Assembly: GCA_035913415.1 (NCBI GenBank)
Contig: JAMIIV010000216.1
Span: forward strand, 1-64,000
Length of the DNA stretch: 64,000 bases
Direction of reading: 5' to 3'
From: UBA5070 sp035913415
Lineage (GTDB): Bacteria > Fibrobacterota > Fibrobacteria > UBA5070
This document shows, in pieces, positions 7,252 through 16,907 of this stretch; position 1 is the stretch's first letter, and each line of letters opens with the position of its first letter. The translations under genes were made by a program, and so were the position numbers. Below the pieces are notes generated by a model, which saw only the letters and a list, made by a program, of their open reading frames with translations, did no database searches and was not told the origin of the DNA.

Positions 7252-8787
7252 TTAGAAGTCGATGCGCGCCAGCAGGGAGGGGTGATTCGCGCCGATCCTG
7301 GCGGCGAGTTCCTCACGGACGGTTTTCAGCAGCGCGGTATCGCCCGCGCCGGTGTCGATGGCCGCGCACAGGGCCTTGAGGTGGACCTCGGCGATGGCCG
7401 CCGAAAGTTCGGGCTCCCAGCAAGCCAGGTCCATGCGGCCGGCCATCGCGGAAAGTTCGGCCGCCAGGGCCAGGGCGGCCCGAACCTTGCCCGCTTGCAG
7501 GGCCAGCCGGGCGAGCTCCAGCTTGCGCTGCGAGCGCGACCGCCCCGAACCGTAGGGAAGCCCCGCCTCCAGCAGGGCCAGCGCCTGCCCGGCCTCGCCT
7601 GCGGCGAGCAGGGCACGGGCGGATTCGAGGTCGGATTCCAGCGTTTCTTCGCGGGCGGCCGAGGACGTGGCGGCGGCGCCGCGCCCTTCGACGAGGATCT
7701 CGTCGATCCAGGCCTTGGTGGAAACGCTCGCGAAGGGGGTGCCGTCGGCGTACTTCAGGTCCGCCAACTGCGGAACGCGCGTCAGCAGAGCCTTCAATTC
7801 GGAGCGGACGGCCTCGGCAACGGAATCCGCCCCCTTGCCCTGCAGGGCCTGGAAGGCGTACGACTGGAGATCGATCCAGAAGTGGAGACCCGGCTCGGTG
7901 AATGCGGCTTCGCACTTTTCCAGGATCTGTCCCCACGCCCGCTGCTGGACCTGGCTCTCGAACCAGGCGCGGCGCTGGGGGTTGGGCGGCGGCAGCTTGG
8001 TCATGCCGCCCTCGGCGCGGGGAGCCGCGGTCAGATCCTGCCACCGGACCATGCGCAGCAGCCGGTATCCGAAGGGACTGTCGGGGGCCGCCGAGATCAT
8101 GGCCATGGCACCCTTCTGGAGCGCCGCGAGAAGATCGGAGCGGGTGGCGCCGTCGGGGGCCATGTCGGGCATCGCGACCGACGAGGACGACGGCGTGGTC
8201 ACCGCCTCGGTGGGCGCCGCCGACGGCTGGGTCGCGGGGGTGGGAGTCGCGGGCCGGGTGGCCTGGGCCCGATCCTGGACCTGCTGGATCAGGGGGCGCA
8301 GGGCGGGTGCGTCGGCGGGGAATTTCGCGTTCAGCACGGCCTGCAACCCTTCCAGGGCTCCGGCGAGCGCGACCAGCGGTTCGTGGTCGGAGTCGGAGTG
8401 TCCGACCTGCTCCAGCGTCCCGAGGGTCCGTTCCTCGACCAACCACCGGAAGGCGTTCTGGCGGGCGCGGTCGCGGGTGGGATGGATGGAATCCCAGTGA
8501 GCCTCGCAAAGCGCCACGGTGGCCATGGCGGCCTCGGCGGCTGCGGTCCAACCCTTGTGGACGGCACCCGAGACCAGCAGATAGCAAAGCAGCGTGATGT
8601 CCTTGGCGCTGTTTCCCAGCACCGATTCGCACGCGGCCACGATCCGTTCCCAATCCCGGCTCGAGGTCTTGGCGATCTCGGCCTTCACGTACTCCGAGTC
8701 GGGGAGATACTTCGGATCTTCACCTACGGGGGAGTCCCCCGGGATGGCGGCGATCAGGCGTTCGAGCGAGGGCGATCGGTCGGTCAC
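7252..8787 (-). CDS. tssA: T6SS protein TssA (ImpA N-terminal domain)
   Basis: A 511-residue TssA. Near the N-terminus LIAAIPGDSPVGEDPKYLP matches the ImpA-N domain (family: l.pis.dxPvGxdlryd), which primes baseplate and tail assembly. A Pro/Thr/Ala-rich linker lies at about residues 180-220 and a long helical C-terminal region follows, as in the VasJ-type (TssA2-like) proteins. I chose the GTG at 8787: it sits 7 bases after the tssM stop and has a GAGG ribosome-binding sequence, whereas the longer frame starts inside tssM with low-complexity sequence. It acts at the sheath distal end or baseplate depending on TssA class. Confidence 0.88.
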   Translation of the reverse strand: MTDRSPSLERLIAAIPGDSPVGEDPKYLPDSEYVKAEIAKTSSRDWERIVAACESVLGNSAKDITLLCYLLVSGAVHKGWTAAAEAAMATVALCEAHWDSIHPTRDRARQNAFRWLVEERTLGTLEQVGHSDSDHEPLVALAGALEGLQAVLNAKFPADAPALRPLIQQVQDRAQATRPATPTPATQPSAAPTEAVTTPSSSSVAMPDMAPDGATRSDLLAALQKGAMAMISAAPDSPFGYRLLRMVRWQDLTAAPRAEGGMTKLPPPNPQRRAWFESQVQQRAWGQILEKCEAAFTEPGLHFWIDLQSYAFQALQGKGADSVAEAVRSELKALLTRVPQLADLKYADGTPFASVSTKAWIDEILVEGRGAAATSSAAREETLESDLESARALLAAGEAGQALALLEAGLPYGSGRSRSQRKLELARLALQAGKVRAALALAAELSAMAGRMDLACWEPELSAAIAEVHLKALCAAIDTGAGDTALLKTVREELAARIGANHPSLLARIDF

Positions 8788-8794
8788 GGAAACC

Positions 8795-11700
8795 TCAGCG
8801 GAAGAGGTCGGGGCCCAGGGGGACCCGGAAGAAGTCCTTGTCGAGGAAGGGTCCGCCGGGCTGGTCGAGCCGGACGGACAGAGGCACATCAAGGATGTAA
8901 CTGCGATCCTGGAAACTCAACGTGACGTCCGTCACACCGCCGCCTTTTATCTCCAGGAGCCGAAGCAGGCCCCACTCCCCTTCGCGCCGTTCCTGATGGG
9001 TGGAACTGATGGTCGAGACCGAGACGCCTGCGCCGGCCTGGCCCTTCTGGGGCCAGCGGATCGTCATTTTCCGTTCACCGCCGTAGGGGATCTCCAAGTT
9101 CTGTCCCCCCACCTGCAGCGAGACCTTCGCTCGGGTGTCGCCTCGCACGGTGAGCGTGGCGTTGGCTCCCCGGAACGCCGATCCGCCCTTGCCGTAGAAG
9201 AACGTCCCCATGCGAAGCAGCTTGCGGAGCCCCTGGAGCGTGCTCTGGTCGATGGCCACCGCCATGCCGTTGCCGGCCCTGGGCACGATGTCCTCGCCCT
9301 GCACCTCCAGGATGTTCTCGACCGATCTCAGGTACAGCGCGAGGGCTCCGCTCTGTGGATTCAGGAACCTGTCGAGCTCGTCGATCGAGGTCTCGTTCTC
9401 GGCGTAGGGGTCAAAGGGGTAGCCGCCCTTTGACAGATTCTGCCACGGCTGCCACACCTGTTCGCGGAACGACTTGTTGGCGGCCTGCGTCGCCTGCGGC
9501 AGCAGGCTGGAAGCGATCGAGAGCAGGATCCCGCGAGAGCGGTTCTCCCACCAGCGGTGGAGCCCGACCGGCAGCTTGTTGCGCAGCGCCTCGGCCTCGC
9601 CGAGCGCATGGACCAAGGGATTCTTGGGATCCTGGCGCAACACGGCACCGGCGAAGGCCATCGCGTCCTGCCCTCCGGCCTGCTGGCCCAGGGCCTGCGC
9701 CAAGGCTTGAAGGTCCTTGTTGTAGGCATCCATCCCGCCCTTCTGGGCGTCCTGCGCGAAGGCGATGTGCGCGGACAGCTTCTCGGAGACCTGCTTCTCG
9801 ACGGGAAGCTCTCCCTGGGGGAGATGGCTGGAGACGGCATCCGCCACGCGCCCGGCGGTGGCTGCGGCGCGGGCCACGTTCGCGGGCAGAGGCACCGCGG
9901 GCGCGGCCGCGGCGGCCTCGGGCGCCAGGTTGGTCTCCTCCAGGAAGCGCGCGAGGAACGCCTGCAGGCCGCGCGGATTCTGTCGCAGATAGGGACTGGA
10001 CAGGATCTGAAGGGCGCTGGCGATGCGCTGGTTGTCCGACGGCAGCGCGCAGCGAGTGGAGTCGAAGGCGCCCGCCCAGACGGTGACGAAATCCTCCACG
10101 TACCGACGGCGGAGCTCGGAGATGGCCAGGGCCGTCGTGGAGGCCGAGGTGGTGTCCGCCTGGGCTCCCAGCACCCAGTCGGGTTTGCCCGTGGCGAGTT
10201 CGTCGAGGGTGGGCTTGACGGATTTCAGCCAGCCCGCGCGGGTGAAGGCGGGGCGGATCTCGAAATCCCGGCAGCCGAGGTCGGCCACCGGAAGCCCCAG
10301 CGAATCCGCGGTGTAGACGGGAAGACTGTCGGCGGCCCCCAGCACCCGGGCGTAGGTGCCGGTCTGGTTCTTGGCGCTGCGCAGTTGCAGCCGCGCCCCG
10401 CCCAGCAGGGCGAGGTCCGCCGACCCCAGCCAGTCCTCCGCGCCGTCGTCGACGCGGTCGGCCACCACCGCGGCCAGGCGCGGAAGCAGCTCCCGCTCGC
10501 GTGCGGGCATCGGTTCGGGCAGGGCAAGGAGAGTCCCCCAGGTCCTGACCAGGGCTCCCGCCAGGCCGTCTTCCCCTTCGTGTTCGCGGCCTTCGGCCCA
10601 GCCTTCGCGACTGGCCAGCAGGTAGGTCTTGAGGTCCCGGTACAGTTCCCCGACGTCGCCGGACAGCGCGGCCGTGTCCGACATGCGGGACACCACCAGC
10701 CGTTCGGCCGCCTCGAAGGCGGCGATGTTCATCTCGCGGAGTCTCCGGTCCAGCTCGGCCTCGGCAGCGGGCAGGATCCGTCCGTCCGGATAGAATCCCG
10801 GTGCCAGAAGCCAGGGTCGGCCGTCGTCAATTTCCGTCACCAGGCTGTCCAGGGCGGAGAATTGCGGCAGGCTGGCCGACATTTCCTGTGGAGTGCTCCA
10901 GGATGCGGCCTTGGCGGCCTCGAAACGGCGCGACCAATCCCGATCGAGCCGCCCTCCCACGATCGAGCCGTGCAGGGCCGCGGCGACCAGCAGGCAACTG
11001 GAGACGACGCTGGCCAGAAGGCACGCGGTGGCCAGCACCGAGGCCCGCACCTGCCTCCGGGAACCCAATCGGGCCAGGTCGGCGTCCTCGGCGAGCTGTT
11101 CCAGGATGCCCCTGGCGGCAGGCGCGTCCTTTCCGGATCCCGTCGCGCCCTGCGCGATGGCGACATCGCGGGGCCGAAGATGGAAGCCGCGCAGGAAAGG
11201 CTGCGTGTGCGTGGTGTACCCGCCCGCCAGGGCCAGCACCGCGTTGCGCGTGGATTCCCGCAAGCCGCGCAGCGATTCCAATTCCAGGAACATCCCCGCG
11301 GGATCGCCCCCGGCCTTCCACGCGGCCTCGACCAGACCGGGCTCCTTTCCGTCCAAACCCGAGCGGAATCGGTCCCAGGCGTCGTCGATGATCTTCGGCA
11401 GATCCTCCTGACGACAAGCCGACACGCGGGCGCCAGGCATCGCCTTGGCGACGCGCGCCAGCTCGGCTCCCGTCGTGCCCTCGAGCGGAACCACCACGTG
11501 CAGCGGGAATTCGACGCCCGACGCCTCGGCCAGCCAGGAAAGCGCGGCATGGAGGGGTTCGGCCGACCGGCCTCCCTTGCCCGAGGTCCATGCCATGGCC
11601 ACGTCCACCACGCGTTCGCGCCCGGCCTTCGAGAATTCCTGCAGCAGAAGCGCCAGTCGGTCTGTCGTGGCCGGCATGCGGGCGTCGGGAAGCTCCTTGA

Positions 11701-12190
11701 GCACCAGCAGGATCAGATCGGACTTGACCAGCCACGAGGCGCAGCGATCGAACTCCCCGGAAAGTTCGTGGGACCGGGCGGCCCCCACGTCGCGCGCCCC
11801 CAGGGCGACCAGGTCGCCGACCACCGAGCGAGCGTCGTCGGACACCACCCAGGCGATCCGGCGCTTGTCCAGGGCTTCCCGATTGCGGACCCCCGCCTGG
11901 ACCGCGGGCGCGCTGGCCGCCACGAGCTTGCGCACATCCGACCCGAAGGCCCCTTTCCAGGCCTCTTCGAAGGTGTCCTTCGATTCCTTCTGGCGACCAC
12001 GCGCCAGCTCGCGGATCAGCGCGCGCTGGCGCAGGATCCACCCGGTGGCCAGCCCGGCCACCAGCAGGACACCCGCGACGAGCCACCCCCACCAGGGAAA
12101 CGGCGCGACCAGCGCAAGCGCGACGGCGAGCCCCGCGGCCACGATCAGGCACCAGACGACGAGGAACCAGAACCAGAAGGACTTGAACAT
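8795..12190 (-). CDS. tssM: T6SS inner-membrane protein TssM (IcmF), P-loop lost
   Basis: A 1131-residue TssM/IcmF, the large inner-membrane protein that spans the periplasm and connects TssL to the outer membrane. Two transmembrane helices lie at about residues 5-27 and 33-52 and a third at about 382-406, the expected topology with a cytoplasmic domain between. The periplasmic part runs from about 410 to the end and closes with a beta-rich C-terminus. Where other family members carry the Walker A motif (about residues 110-127) this protein has IAWVVSDDARSVVGDL, with no GxxGxGK[ST]. GATGSGKD occurs at about 348-355, but beyond the NTPase fold and with Asp instead of Ser/Thr. TssM without ATPase activity is known in some systems. 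The ATG at 12190 gives the canonical membrane start. Confidence 0.92.
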   Translation of the reverse strand: MFKSFWFWFLVVWCLIVAAGLAVALALVAPFPWWGWLVAGVLLVAGLATGWILRQRALIRELARGRQKESKDTFEEAWKGAFGSDVRKLVAASAPAVQAGVRNREALDKRRIAWVVSDDARSVVGDLVALGARDVGAARSHELSGEFDRCASWLVKSDLILLVLKELPDARMPATTDRLALLLQEFSKAGRERVVDVAMAWTSGKGGRSAEPLHAALSWLAEASGVEFPLHVVVPLEGTTGAELARVAKAMPGARVSACRQEDLPKIIDDAWDRFRSGLDGKEPGLVEAAWKAGGDPAGMFLELESLRGLRESTRNAVLALAGGYTTHTQPFLRGFHLRPRDVAIAQGATGSGKDAPAARGILEQLAEDADLARLGSRRQVRASVLATACLLASVVSSCLLVAAALHGSIVGGRLDRDWSRRFEAAKAASWSTPQEMSASLPQFSALDSLVTEIDDGRPWLLAPGFYPDGRILPAAEAELDRRLREMNIAAFEAAERLVVSRMSDTAALSGDVGELYRDLKTYLLASREGWAEGREHEGEDGLAGALVRTWGTLLALPEPMPARERELLPRLAAVVADRVDDGAEDWLGSADLALLGGARLQLRSAKNQTGTYARVLGAADSLPVYTADSLGLPVADLGCRDFEIRPAFTRAGWLKSVKPTLDELATGKPDWVLGAQADTTSASTTALAISELRRRYVEDFVTVWAGAFDSTRCALPSDNQRIASALQILSSPYLRQNPRGLQAFLARFLEETNLAPEAAAAAPAVPLPANVARAAATAGRVADAVSSHLPQGELPVEKQVSEKLSAHIAFAQDAQKGGMDAYNKDLQALAQALGQQAGGQDAMAFAGAVLRQDPKNPLVHALGEAEALRNKLPVGLHRWWENRSRGILLSIASSLLPQATQAANKSFREQVWQPWQNLSKGGYPFDPYAENETSIDELDRFLNPQSGALALYLRSVENILEVQGEDIVPRAGNGMAVAIDQSTLQGLRKLLRMGTFFYGKGGSAFRGANATLTVRGDTRAKVSLQVGGQNLEIPYGGERKMTIRWPQKGQAGAGVSVSTISSTHQERREGEWGLLRLLEIKGGGVTDVTLSFQDRSYILDVPLSVRLDQPGGPFLDKDFFRVPLGPDLFR

Positions 12191-12201
12191 GAGCGATTGC
12201 C

Positions 12202-12813
12202 TCAGTGATCGACGAGGAAGGCGAGAAGGGCGTAGATCGAGAGGGCGGCGAGCGGAAGCCCGATGGTGATCCACCACAGGCGCCGTCCGGTTCGCTCCTT
12301 GGGGCGCTTGCCGGCCGGGTGTTCCAGGGCGGGAAGCCATGGGGCGTTCCGCGACGGATCGGCGTTGCGTTTGCCCAGCGCATCTTCGGCGACCCGGCGC
12401 AGGTCCTCGGATGCCTCCATTCGGTAACGCCCCTGGAAGCCGAGCAGGATGGCTTGGGCGTAGACGTCGAGGGCTCCGGCCATTTCGGCCTGGCGGTGCA
12501 ATCCCGCGAGGCGCTCGAAGAACGTCGTTCCGGCCGCGGGGTCCTGGAAGCGATGGGCCACCAACGAGTGTCCAAGCCACTCCAGCGAAATCGGAGTCGA
12601 GGCGAAGACGACTTCGTCCAGCCACGCCGAAAGCGCATAGACGGCCTCCTCGGCCATTCGGGCTGGATGCCCCTCGCGCCGCGCGGCTTCGTCGAAGGCC
12701 TGAACCACTTTCTGCAGATCCGAAGCCAAGGCCGCGGCATCGGAGGGGTGCTCGGTCCGCAGGGCGAGCCCTCGGGCAAACACCGGGCGGGCGATGTCGA
12801 CAAGGGCGCGCAT
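12202..12813 (-). CDS. tssL: T6SS inner-membrane protein TssL (DotU/IcmH)
   Basis: A 203-residue TssL of the DotU family. The cytoplasmic helical hook domain has the family signature YALSAWLDEVVFAS (family: yal.AflDE.v....W), then SLEWLGHSLVAHRF and FFERLAGLHRQ. The single transmembrane helix lies at the C-terminus (about residues 179-200), so the protein is tail-anchored as expected. No peptidoglycan-binding OmpA/SPOR extension is present. It sits between tssK (2-base gap) and tssM (11-base gap). Confidence 0.93.
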   Translation of the reverse strand: MRALVDIARPVFARGLALRTEHPSDAAALASDLQKVVQAFDEAARREGHPARMAEEAVYALSAWLDEVVFASTPISLEWLGHSLVAHRFQDPAAGTTFFERLAGLHRQAEMAGALDVYAQAILLGFQGRYRMEASEDLRRVAEDALGKRNADPSRNAPWLPALEHPAGKRPKERTGRRLWWITIGLPLAALSIYALLAFLVDH

Positions 12814-12815
12814 GT

Positions 12816-14111
12816 TCAGGCTCCTTCCACGAGCAGTTCGATGGTGGAGATCGACAGCGCCGGCGGCGTGTAGACGCACAGCGCCCCTTCGGCGACGAGA
12901 ATCTGCCACAGGGGAGAGGCGGGGGAGAGTTCGAAGAAGACCTGCCCGGTTCCGCGGAAGAAATCGGGGCAGGTGGACAATCGCGCTTCGATGCCGGGCA
13001 AGGCACTGGTGATGATGGCCTGCAGACGGGATCGCGGAGCCACCTTGGCGTGCTGCCCCAGCGCGGGGGCGAGCTGGTCGGTTGGCAGACTGCTGGAAAC
13101 CGCCAGCCAGAAGCGCCTTCCGGAGGCGAGGAATTCCGCCGGAACCTGGATGGAATGCAAGACTCCCGACTCGCGGGTCAGGGCGCGCACCAGGTTGGTC
13201 TCGCGACGTTGCGTGCGCAGCAGTTCGGTGATTTGCCCCACCGCCTGCGGGAGGATCCGCGGTGACGAGGCATGTTCGTAGGACGGCAAGGAGCCCGCGG
13301 CCCCCCGCACGAAGGCCAATCCTCCCCAAAGCGATGCCAGAAGCTCGTGGAGGCGCTCCGGATGGACCTCGGAGAGCACCGCCAGATGCTGCAACGACGA
13401 GAGGTGCGTGCGCAGGTGGAGGGTCTCGAGCCACTGCCGGATTCCGGCGGGATCGAGTGGCGGGACTTGGCGTTCCAGATCGCCCAGACGGCTGCGGAGC
13501 AGGTCGGAAAGCGTCGCGACGAGGGTCTGGGCGAATGTGGACGCGTGGATGTCCAGAAGCAACGGCAGGGATTCCCTGGCCAGGCAGGTACGCCCCTGGC
13601 GGTCCCTCACGATCTCGGCCACGGGGAGCGCGAGCATCGAGGCCATCGGCTCGGTCGAAAAGCGCAAGGAAAGATTCGGAAGCAGGACGGGAATCTCGCG
13701 CGGTGTTGCCGACGAGGTGTCGTCGGCCCTGGAAATCCGCTTCTCGACGAACGAAAGTCCGTCGCCGACGTTGCGCCCTTCCAGGGAGGGCGCGGGCATG
13801 GCCAGGAAGACCCGGATGGATTCGTGCTCCACTCCCAGGCCCTCGGGCATTTCGCGGCTGAGGCGCGGGCTGCCCGCCACGCGCGAGTCGAAGCGGATTC
13901 CTCCGGGGAGCACTCCAGCGTACGAGTTCAAGGCGATCTGGCGCGTGGACTCCAGAAGGGTCTCGTCGACATCGATGCGCGTGAAGCCGAACCCGCGCGA
14001 CCCGGGTGCCCCCTGGTGTTCGAACAACGCATCGCGCAGCGCCTGGTCGGCGTTTTGGAAATGCTGCGGAAGCAGTGCAAGGCCTTCGCTCCACGCGGTC
14101 TGTGGGGTCAT
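12816..14111 (-). CDS. tssK: T6SS baseplate-membrane connector TssK
   Basis: A 431-residue TssK (ImpJ/VasE), the trimeric protein that links the baseplate to TssL/TssM. The N-terminal AWSEGLALLPQHFQNAD matches the family's vxWxeGmxLxPqHFQxxD. The C-terminal domain ends FELSPASPLWQILVAEGALCVY, matching the typical fxld.....W..i.....iaiy. The start at 14111 has a GGAGG ribosome-binding sequence 8 bases upstream. It is the first gene of the minus-strand core operon; a TAGCTT motif at 14136-14141 on the minus strand could be its promoter element. Confidence 0.93.
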   Translation of the reverse strand: MTPQTAWSEGLALLPQHFQNADQALRDALFEHQGAPGSRGFGFTRIDVDETLLESTRQIALNSYAGVLPGGIRFDSRVAGSPRLSREMPEGLGVEHESIRVFLAMPAPSLEGRNVGDGLSFVEKRISRADDTSSATPREIPVLLPNLSLRFSTEPMASMLALPVAEIVRDRQGRTCLARESLPLLLDIHASTFAQTLVATLSDLLRSRLGDLERQVPPLDPAGIRQWLETLHLRTHLSSLQHLAVLSEVHPERLHELLASLWGGLAFVRGAAGSLPSYEHASSPRILPQAVGQITELLRTQRRETNLVRALTRESGVLHSIQVPAEFLASGRRFWLAVSSSLPTDQLAPALGQHAKVAPRSRLQAIITSALPGIEARLSTCPDFFRGTGQVFFELSPASPLWQILVAEGALCVYTPPALSISTIELLVEGA

Positions 14112-14159
14112 GACGGGTTCCTCCAGGGCACCGTGAAGCTAGTAACGACCACTCGAGTC

Positions 14160-14167
14160 TATCTTGA
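14160..14167 (+). promoter_or_regulatory. Candidate promoter element TATCTTGA
   Basis: TATCTTGA lies 32 bases before the start of the barrel/FGE fusion gene. It matches the TAnnTT core of a motif that recurs before several genes in this window and resembles the -7 element TAnnTTTG described for Bacteroidota. Confidence 0.35.
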
Positions 14168-14199
14168 CGTCTGCCACGCCTCTTCCCAGAGAACCAACA

Positions 14200-15894
14200 A
14201 TGCCCACGCCGTCTCCCCTGTCACGGATCCTCCTCGGGTCCACGCTCGTCGCATCAGCCGCCCTGTCCCCTGCCTGGGGGCAGGAGCGAGGTGTGCTCGT
14301 GGTCCACAGCTCCCCGGACAGCGCCGTCGTCGTCCTGGATGGAGCACCCGACGCCGAGCGCCAGAAGACCCCCTACCGCAACGAGACGATGATCCCCGGC
14401 AAACACGTCGTGGTGGTGCGTCCCTCCAATGCCGCCCAGGTCGCGGGCCGATACGAGATCGTAATCCCCCCCGGGGAGACGGTCGCCCTGCGCCACGTCT
14501 TCGCCTACCGCACCAAGGCCCACGGAATGGAGGCTCTTTCCATCGCCCCCTGGACCCTCCAGGTGGCGACGGGATTCGAGTACCACCGCTACCTCGGATT
14601 CGCCCCGGCCTCGTCACCGGATTCGGCGGCAGGCAAGGCCAAGTCCCTGGATTTCGAGAGTTACCCCTCGGACAGCCAGCCGTCGAGCATGCACCTTCCC
14701 GTCGAATTGCGCCTGGGTCTTCCCGCCGCCTTCGAAGCGCGATTTTCCTACCCCTTCGCCGGTCGCACGGAATCGGACGGATCCAGCGACTTCGGGCTTT
14801 CCGATGTCGGGATCGGACTGAAGTGGACCGCCACGCCCATCAACACGGCGCTCGACGCCCACTGGAAATTCGGCAACGCCGCCCGCACCGTGCTGGGCGA
14901 GCGTTCCCACTCCCTCGCCTTGTCGGTGGCCACCAACCAGCGCTGGAAGTTCGTCGACATCCTAGGTCATGCCGGATGGCGCGGCATCTTCACCGACCTC
15001 GACGACGACCTCCGCTCCCCTGGCGACGAATTCTTCCTGCGCTTGCGCGGCGGCGTGCTGCTGGCCGATCGCTTCCTTCCCAATCTGGGCCTGTCCGCCG
15101 CGATCCGCACCCCCGACAGCTACGACGGCGAGGACGGAGACCCCTCCTGGAGCCTCACCGCGACGCCAGGATTCATCCTCTACGCGGGGCGTTCCTTCGA
15201 CTGGGAGGCGGGCATCCCCATCACTCCGCTGGCCAGCAACGCCGAGACCTCGTGGGGTCTGCGCACCTCCTTGGCACTGCGCATGGGAATCGCCTCCGAC
15301 CACAAGCGCCCCCGCGCTGCGGCCGCCTCGGTTGTCGGCCCGGTCTACGGCGGAACCAGGCTGAGCGCCCCAGTCCCGACTCCCGTCCACATCCTGATCG
15401 ACGCCCGCGAAATCACCAACGCCGAATACAAGGCCTTCTGCGACAAGACCGGCCGCAGCTACCCTCGCGACCCCGACCTCCCCGGCATGCCCGGATACTT
15501 CACCGAAGCGCGGTTTGCCAACCACCCCGTCGTGAACGTCTCCATCGAAGACGCCCGGGCCTACGCCGAATGGGTGGGCAAACGCCTGCCCACGGTCGCC
15601 GAGTGGAAGAAGGAATTCCAGGACTCCAACGTGCCGGCATCCGCCATCGCCTGCGGGCTCGACGCTCCGGAAGAGGTCGGATCGCGCGACCAGGGCGCGG
15701 GTTTCCGCCACTTCCTCGGCAACGTCGCGGAATGGGTCGAAAATGATCGCACCACGGGCTCCACCGCTTACATCGCCGGTGGCTTCTTCAGCCTCCCGAA
15801 GGAGCGTTGCCTCGAAAAGGCGCGCTGGATCGACCTTGCCGCGCCAACCGGCGCCAAATACATCGGATTCCGGCTCGTGACGGAGGTCAAGTGA
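14200..15894 (+). CDS. PEGA / outer-membrane beta-barrel / FGE-like (TagR-like) fusion protein
   Basis: A 564-residue exported protein with an unusual domain order. Residues 1-27 are a signal peptide (cleavage near AWGQ). Residues ~30-95 resemble a PEGA-type surface domain (VLVVHSSPDSAVVVLDGAP). Residues ~115-365 are rich in alternating amphipathic strands such as GLSDVGIGLKWTA and LRGGVLLADRFLPNLGLS, like an outer-membrane barrel. Residues ~395-564 are a formylglycine-generating-enzyme/SUMF1 fold: EITNAEYKAFCDKTG, HPVVNVSIEDARAYAEWVGK, RLPTVAEWKKE, GNVAEWV and the closing YIGFRLV. The catalytic Cys pair of true FGE is not in the usual place, so a structural role is likely. In Pseudomonas aeruginosa, TagR is an FGE-like periplasmic T6SS regulator, which fits the location. 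ATG 14200 is chosen over an upstream TTG because it starts the signal peptide. Confidence 0.75.
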   Translation: MPTPSPLSRILLGSTLVASAALSPAWGQERGVLVVHSSPDSAVVVLDGAPDAERQKTPYRNETMIPGKHVVVVRPSNAAQVAGRYEIVIPPGETVALRHVFAYRTKAHGMEALSIAPWTLQVATGFEYHRYLGFAPASSPDSAAGKAKSLDFESYPSDSQPSSMHLPVELRLGLPAAFEARFSYPFAGRTESDGSSDFGLSDVGIGLKWTATPINTALDAHWKFGNAARTVLGERSHSLALSVATNQRWKFVDILGHAGWRGIFTDLDDDLRSPGDEFFLRLRGGVLLADRFLPNLGLSAAIRTPDSYDGEDGDPSWSLTATPGFILYAGRSFDWEAGIPITPLASNAETSWGLRTSLALRMGIASDHKRPRAAAASVVGPVYGGTRLSAPVPTPVHILIDAREITNAEYKAFCDKTGRSYPRDPDLPGMPGYFTEARFANHPVVNVSIEDARAYAEWVGKRLPTVAEWKKEFQDSNVPASAIACGLDAPEEVGSRDQGAGFRHFLGNVAEWVENDRTTGSTAYIAGGFFSLPKERCLEKARWIDLAAPTGAKYIGFRLVTEVK

Positions 15895-16829
15895 ACAGTT
15901 TCCGCAGTGTCCTCGTACTCCTGGGCGTGTTCACCCTCGCTGCGCCCGAACTCCAGGCGCGCCCTCTCCCGAGGGTCCGCAAGGAAGGGCTGACGGTGGC
16001 CGTTCGCCCCGGCCCGTTGCCCTTCGGCGCGGCCGCAGGCGCCCAGCGAGGCCTCGATGTGGACCTGGTCACGGCCATTGCCGAAGGCCTGGGCGTGCGC
16101 TACAGAATCACGGAAATCGCCTCGTTCCCGGAAGCCCAAAGCCTGCTGGCCGCCGACAAGATCGACCTCATCATCGGCGGCGTGCGCTCCTCCCCGGAGC
16201 TGAAAACCTCGAATCTCGTGACGGCTCCGTATTACAAAAGCGGCCTGGGAATTTTGGCGCTGCGCTCCAACCGCGAGTTGTACACCCTCTCCGATCTCGA
16301 CGGCCGCCCGGTGGCCGCCACGCCTGAATCCGGCGCGGACAAGCTCCTGGAGTCGTTCCTTCCCAAAGCCAGGCTGGAACTGGTTCCCAGCCTGCAGGAA
16401 GGTCTCGACCTGCTTCAGAAGGGCGAGGTCCATGCTGTCGTCGGCGATCAGGCCACCCTGGGGCAGATCCAGCAGAAAACTCCCGCCTTCCGACTTCTGG
16501 ACGTGAGCCTCACCCAGGACGAGTTCGTCCTGCTGGCCAACCGCAACTCGGCCTCGCTCGTCGAGGCCATCAACGAGCAGCTCCGGGTCATGCGCACGGT
16601 GCGTTCCACCGTGGATGCCAGCGATCTTGCCACCCTCTGCGCCCGTTACAATCTGCCGGAAACGGTCGGAAAGATCGTGAAGTCCGGGGCCGCTCCTCCC
16701 AAGCAGCAGCCCCCCCCGCCCGCCGATTCCAAGGCGCCCTCGGATCCCGCAGCCCTGGAAGCCCGGGTGCGGGCGTTGGAGAATGCCGTGCAGGAATTGC
16801 GCGAAAAGCTCCAAGCCGCTCCCCGCTGA
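15891..16829 (+). CDS. Periplasmic solute-binding protein (SBP_bac_3) with C-terminal coiled coil
   Basis: A 312-residue exported protein with a signal peptide (about residues 1-22) and a family 3 solute-binding domain: GLTVAVRPGPLPFG near the start, GLDVDLVTAIAEGLGVRY (family: G.dvDl..aia..lg), DKIDLIIGGVRSSPE and LSDLDGRPVAATPESG. After residue ~265 come a Pro-rich linker and a short predicted coiled coil (LEARVRALENAVQELREKL). There are no ABC permease genes nearby, so it may be a sensor or structural binding protein; related domains form the N-terminal part of the transglycosylase MltF, but no lysozyme-like domain is present here. The GTG start overlaps the stop of the barrel/FGE gene (GTGA), so the two are coupled and probably work together. 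Confidence 0.78.
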   Translation: MNSFRSVLVLLGVFTLAAPELQARPLPRVRKEGLTVAVRPGPLPFGAAAGAQRGLDVDLVTAIAEGLGVRYRITEIASFPEAQSLLAADKIDLIIGGVRSSPELKTSNLVTAPYYKSGLGILALRSNRELYTLSDLDGRPVAATPESGADKLLESFLPKARLELVPSLQEGLDLLQKGEVHAVVGDQATLGQIQQKTPAFRLLDVSLTQDEFVLLANRNSASLVEAINEQLRVMRTVRSTVDASDLATLCARYNLPETVGKIVKSGAAPPKQQPPPPADSKAPSDPAALEARVRALENAVQELREKLQAAPR

Positions 16830-16907
16830 CCATTGTGCACCCCGCGTCGCGACGGCGGACCTCGGCCACTCGCCGCGGTCTTGCGCGTGCTGTGGTCGAG
16901 GCCCCCT

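Noticed and set aside
11139..11162. GATGSGKD in TssM as a functional Walker A
   Set aside because: It lies near the third membrane helix, outside the NTPase-like domain, and has Asp where Ser/Thr is needed.
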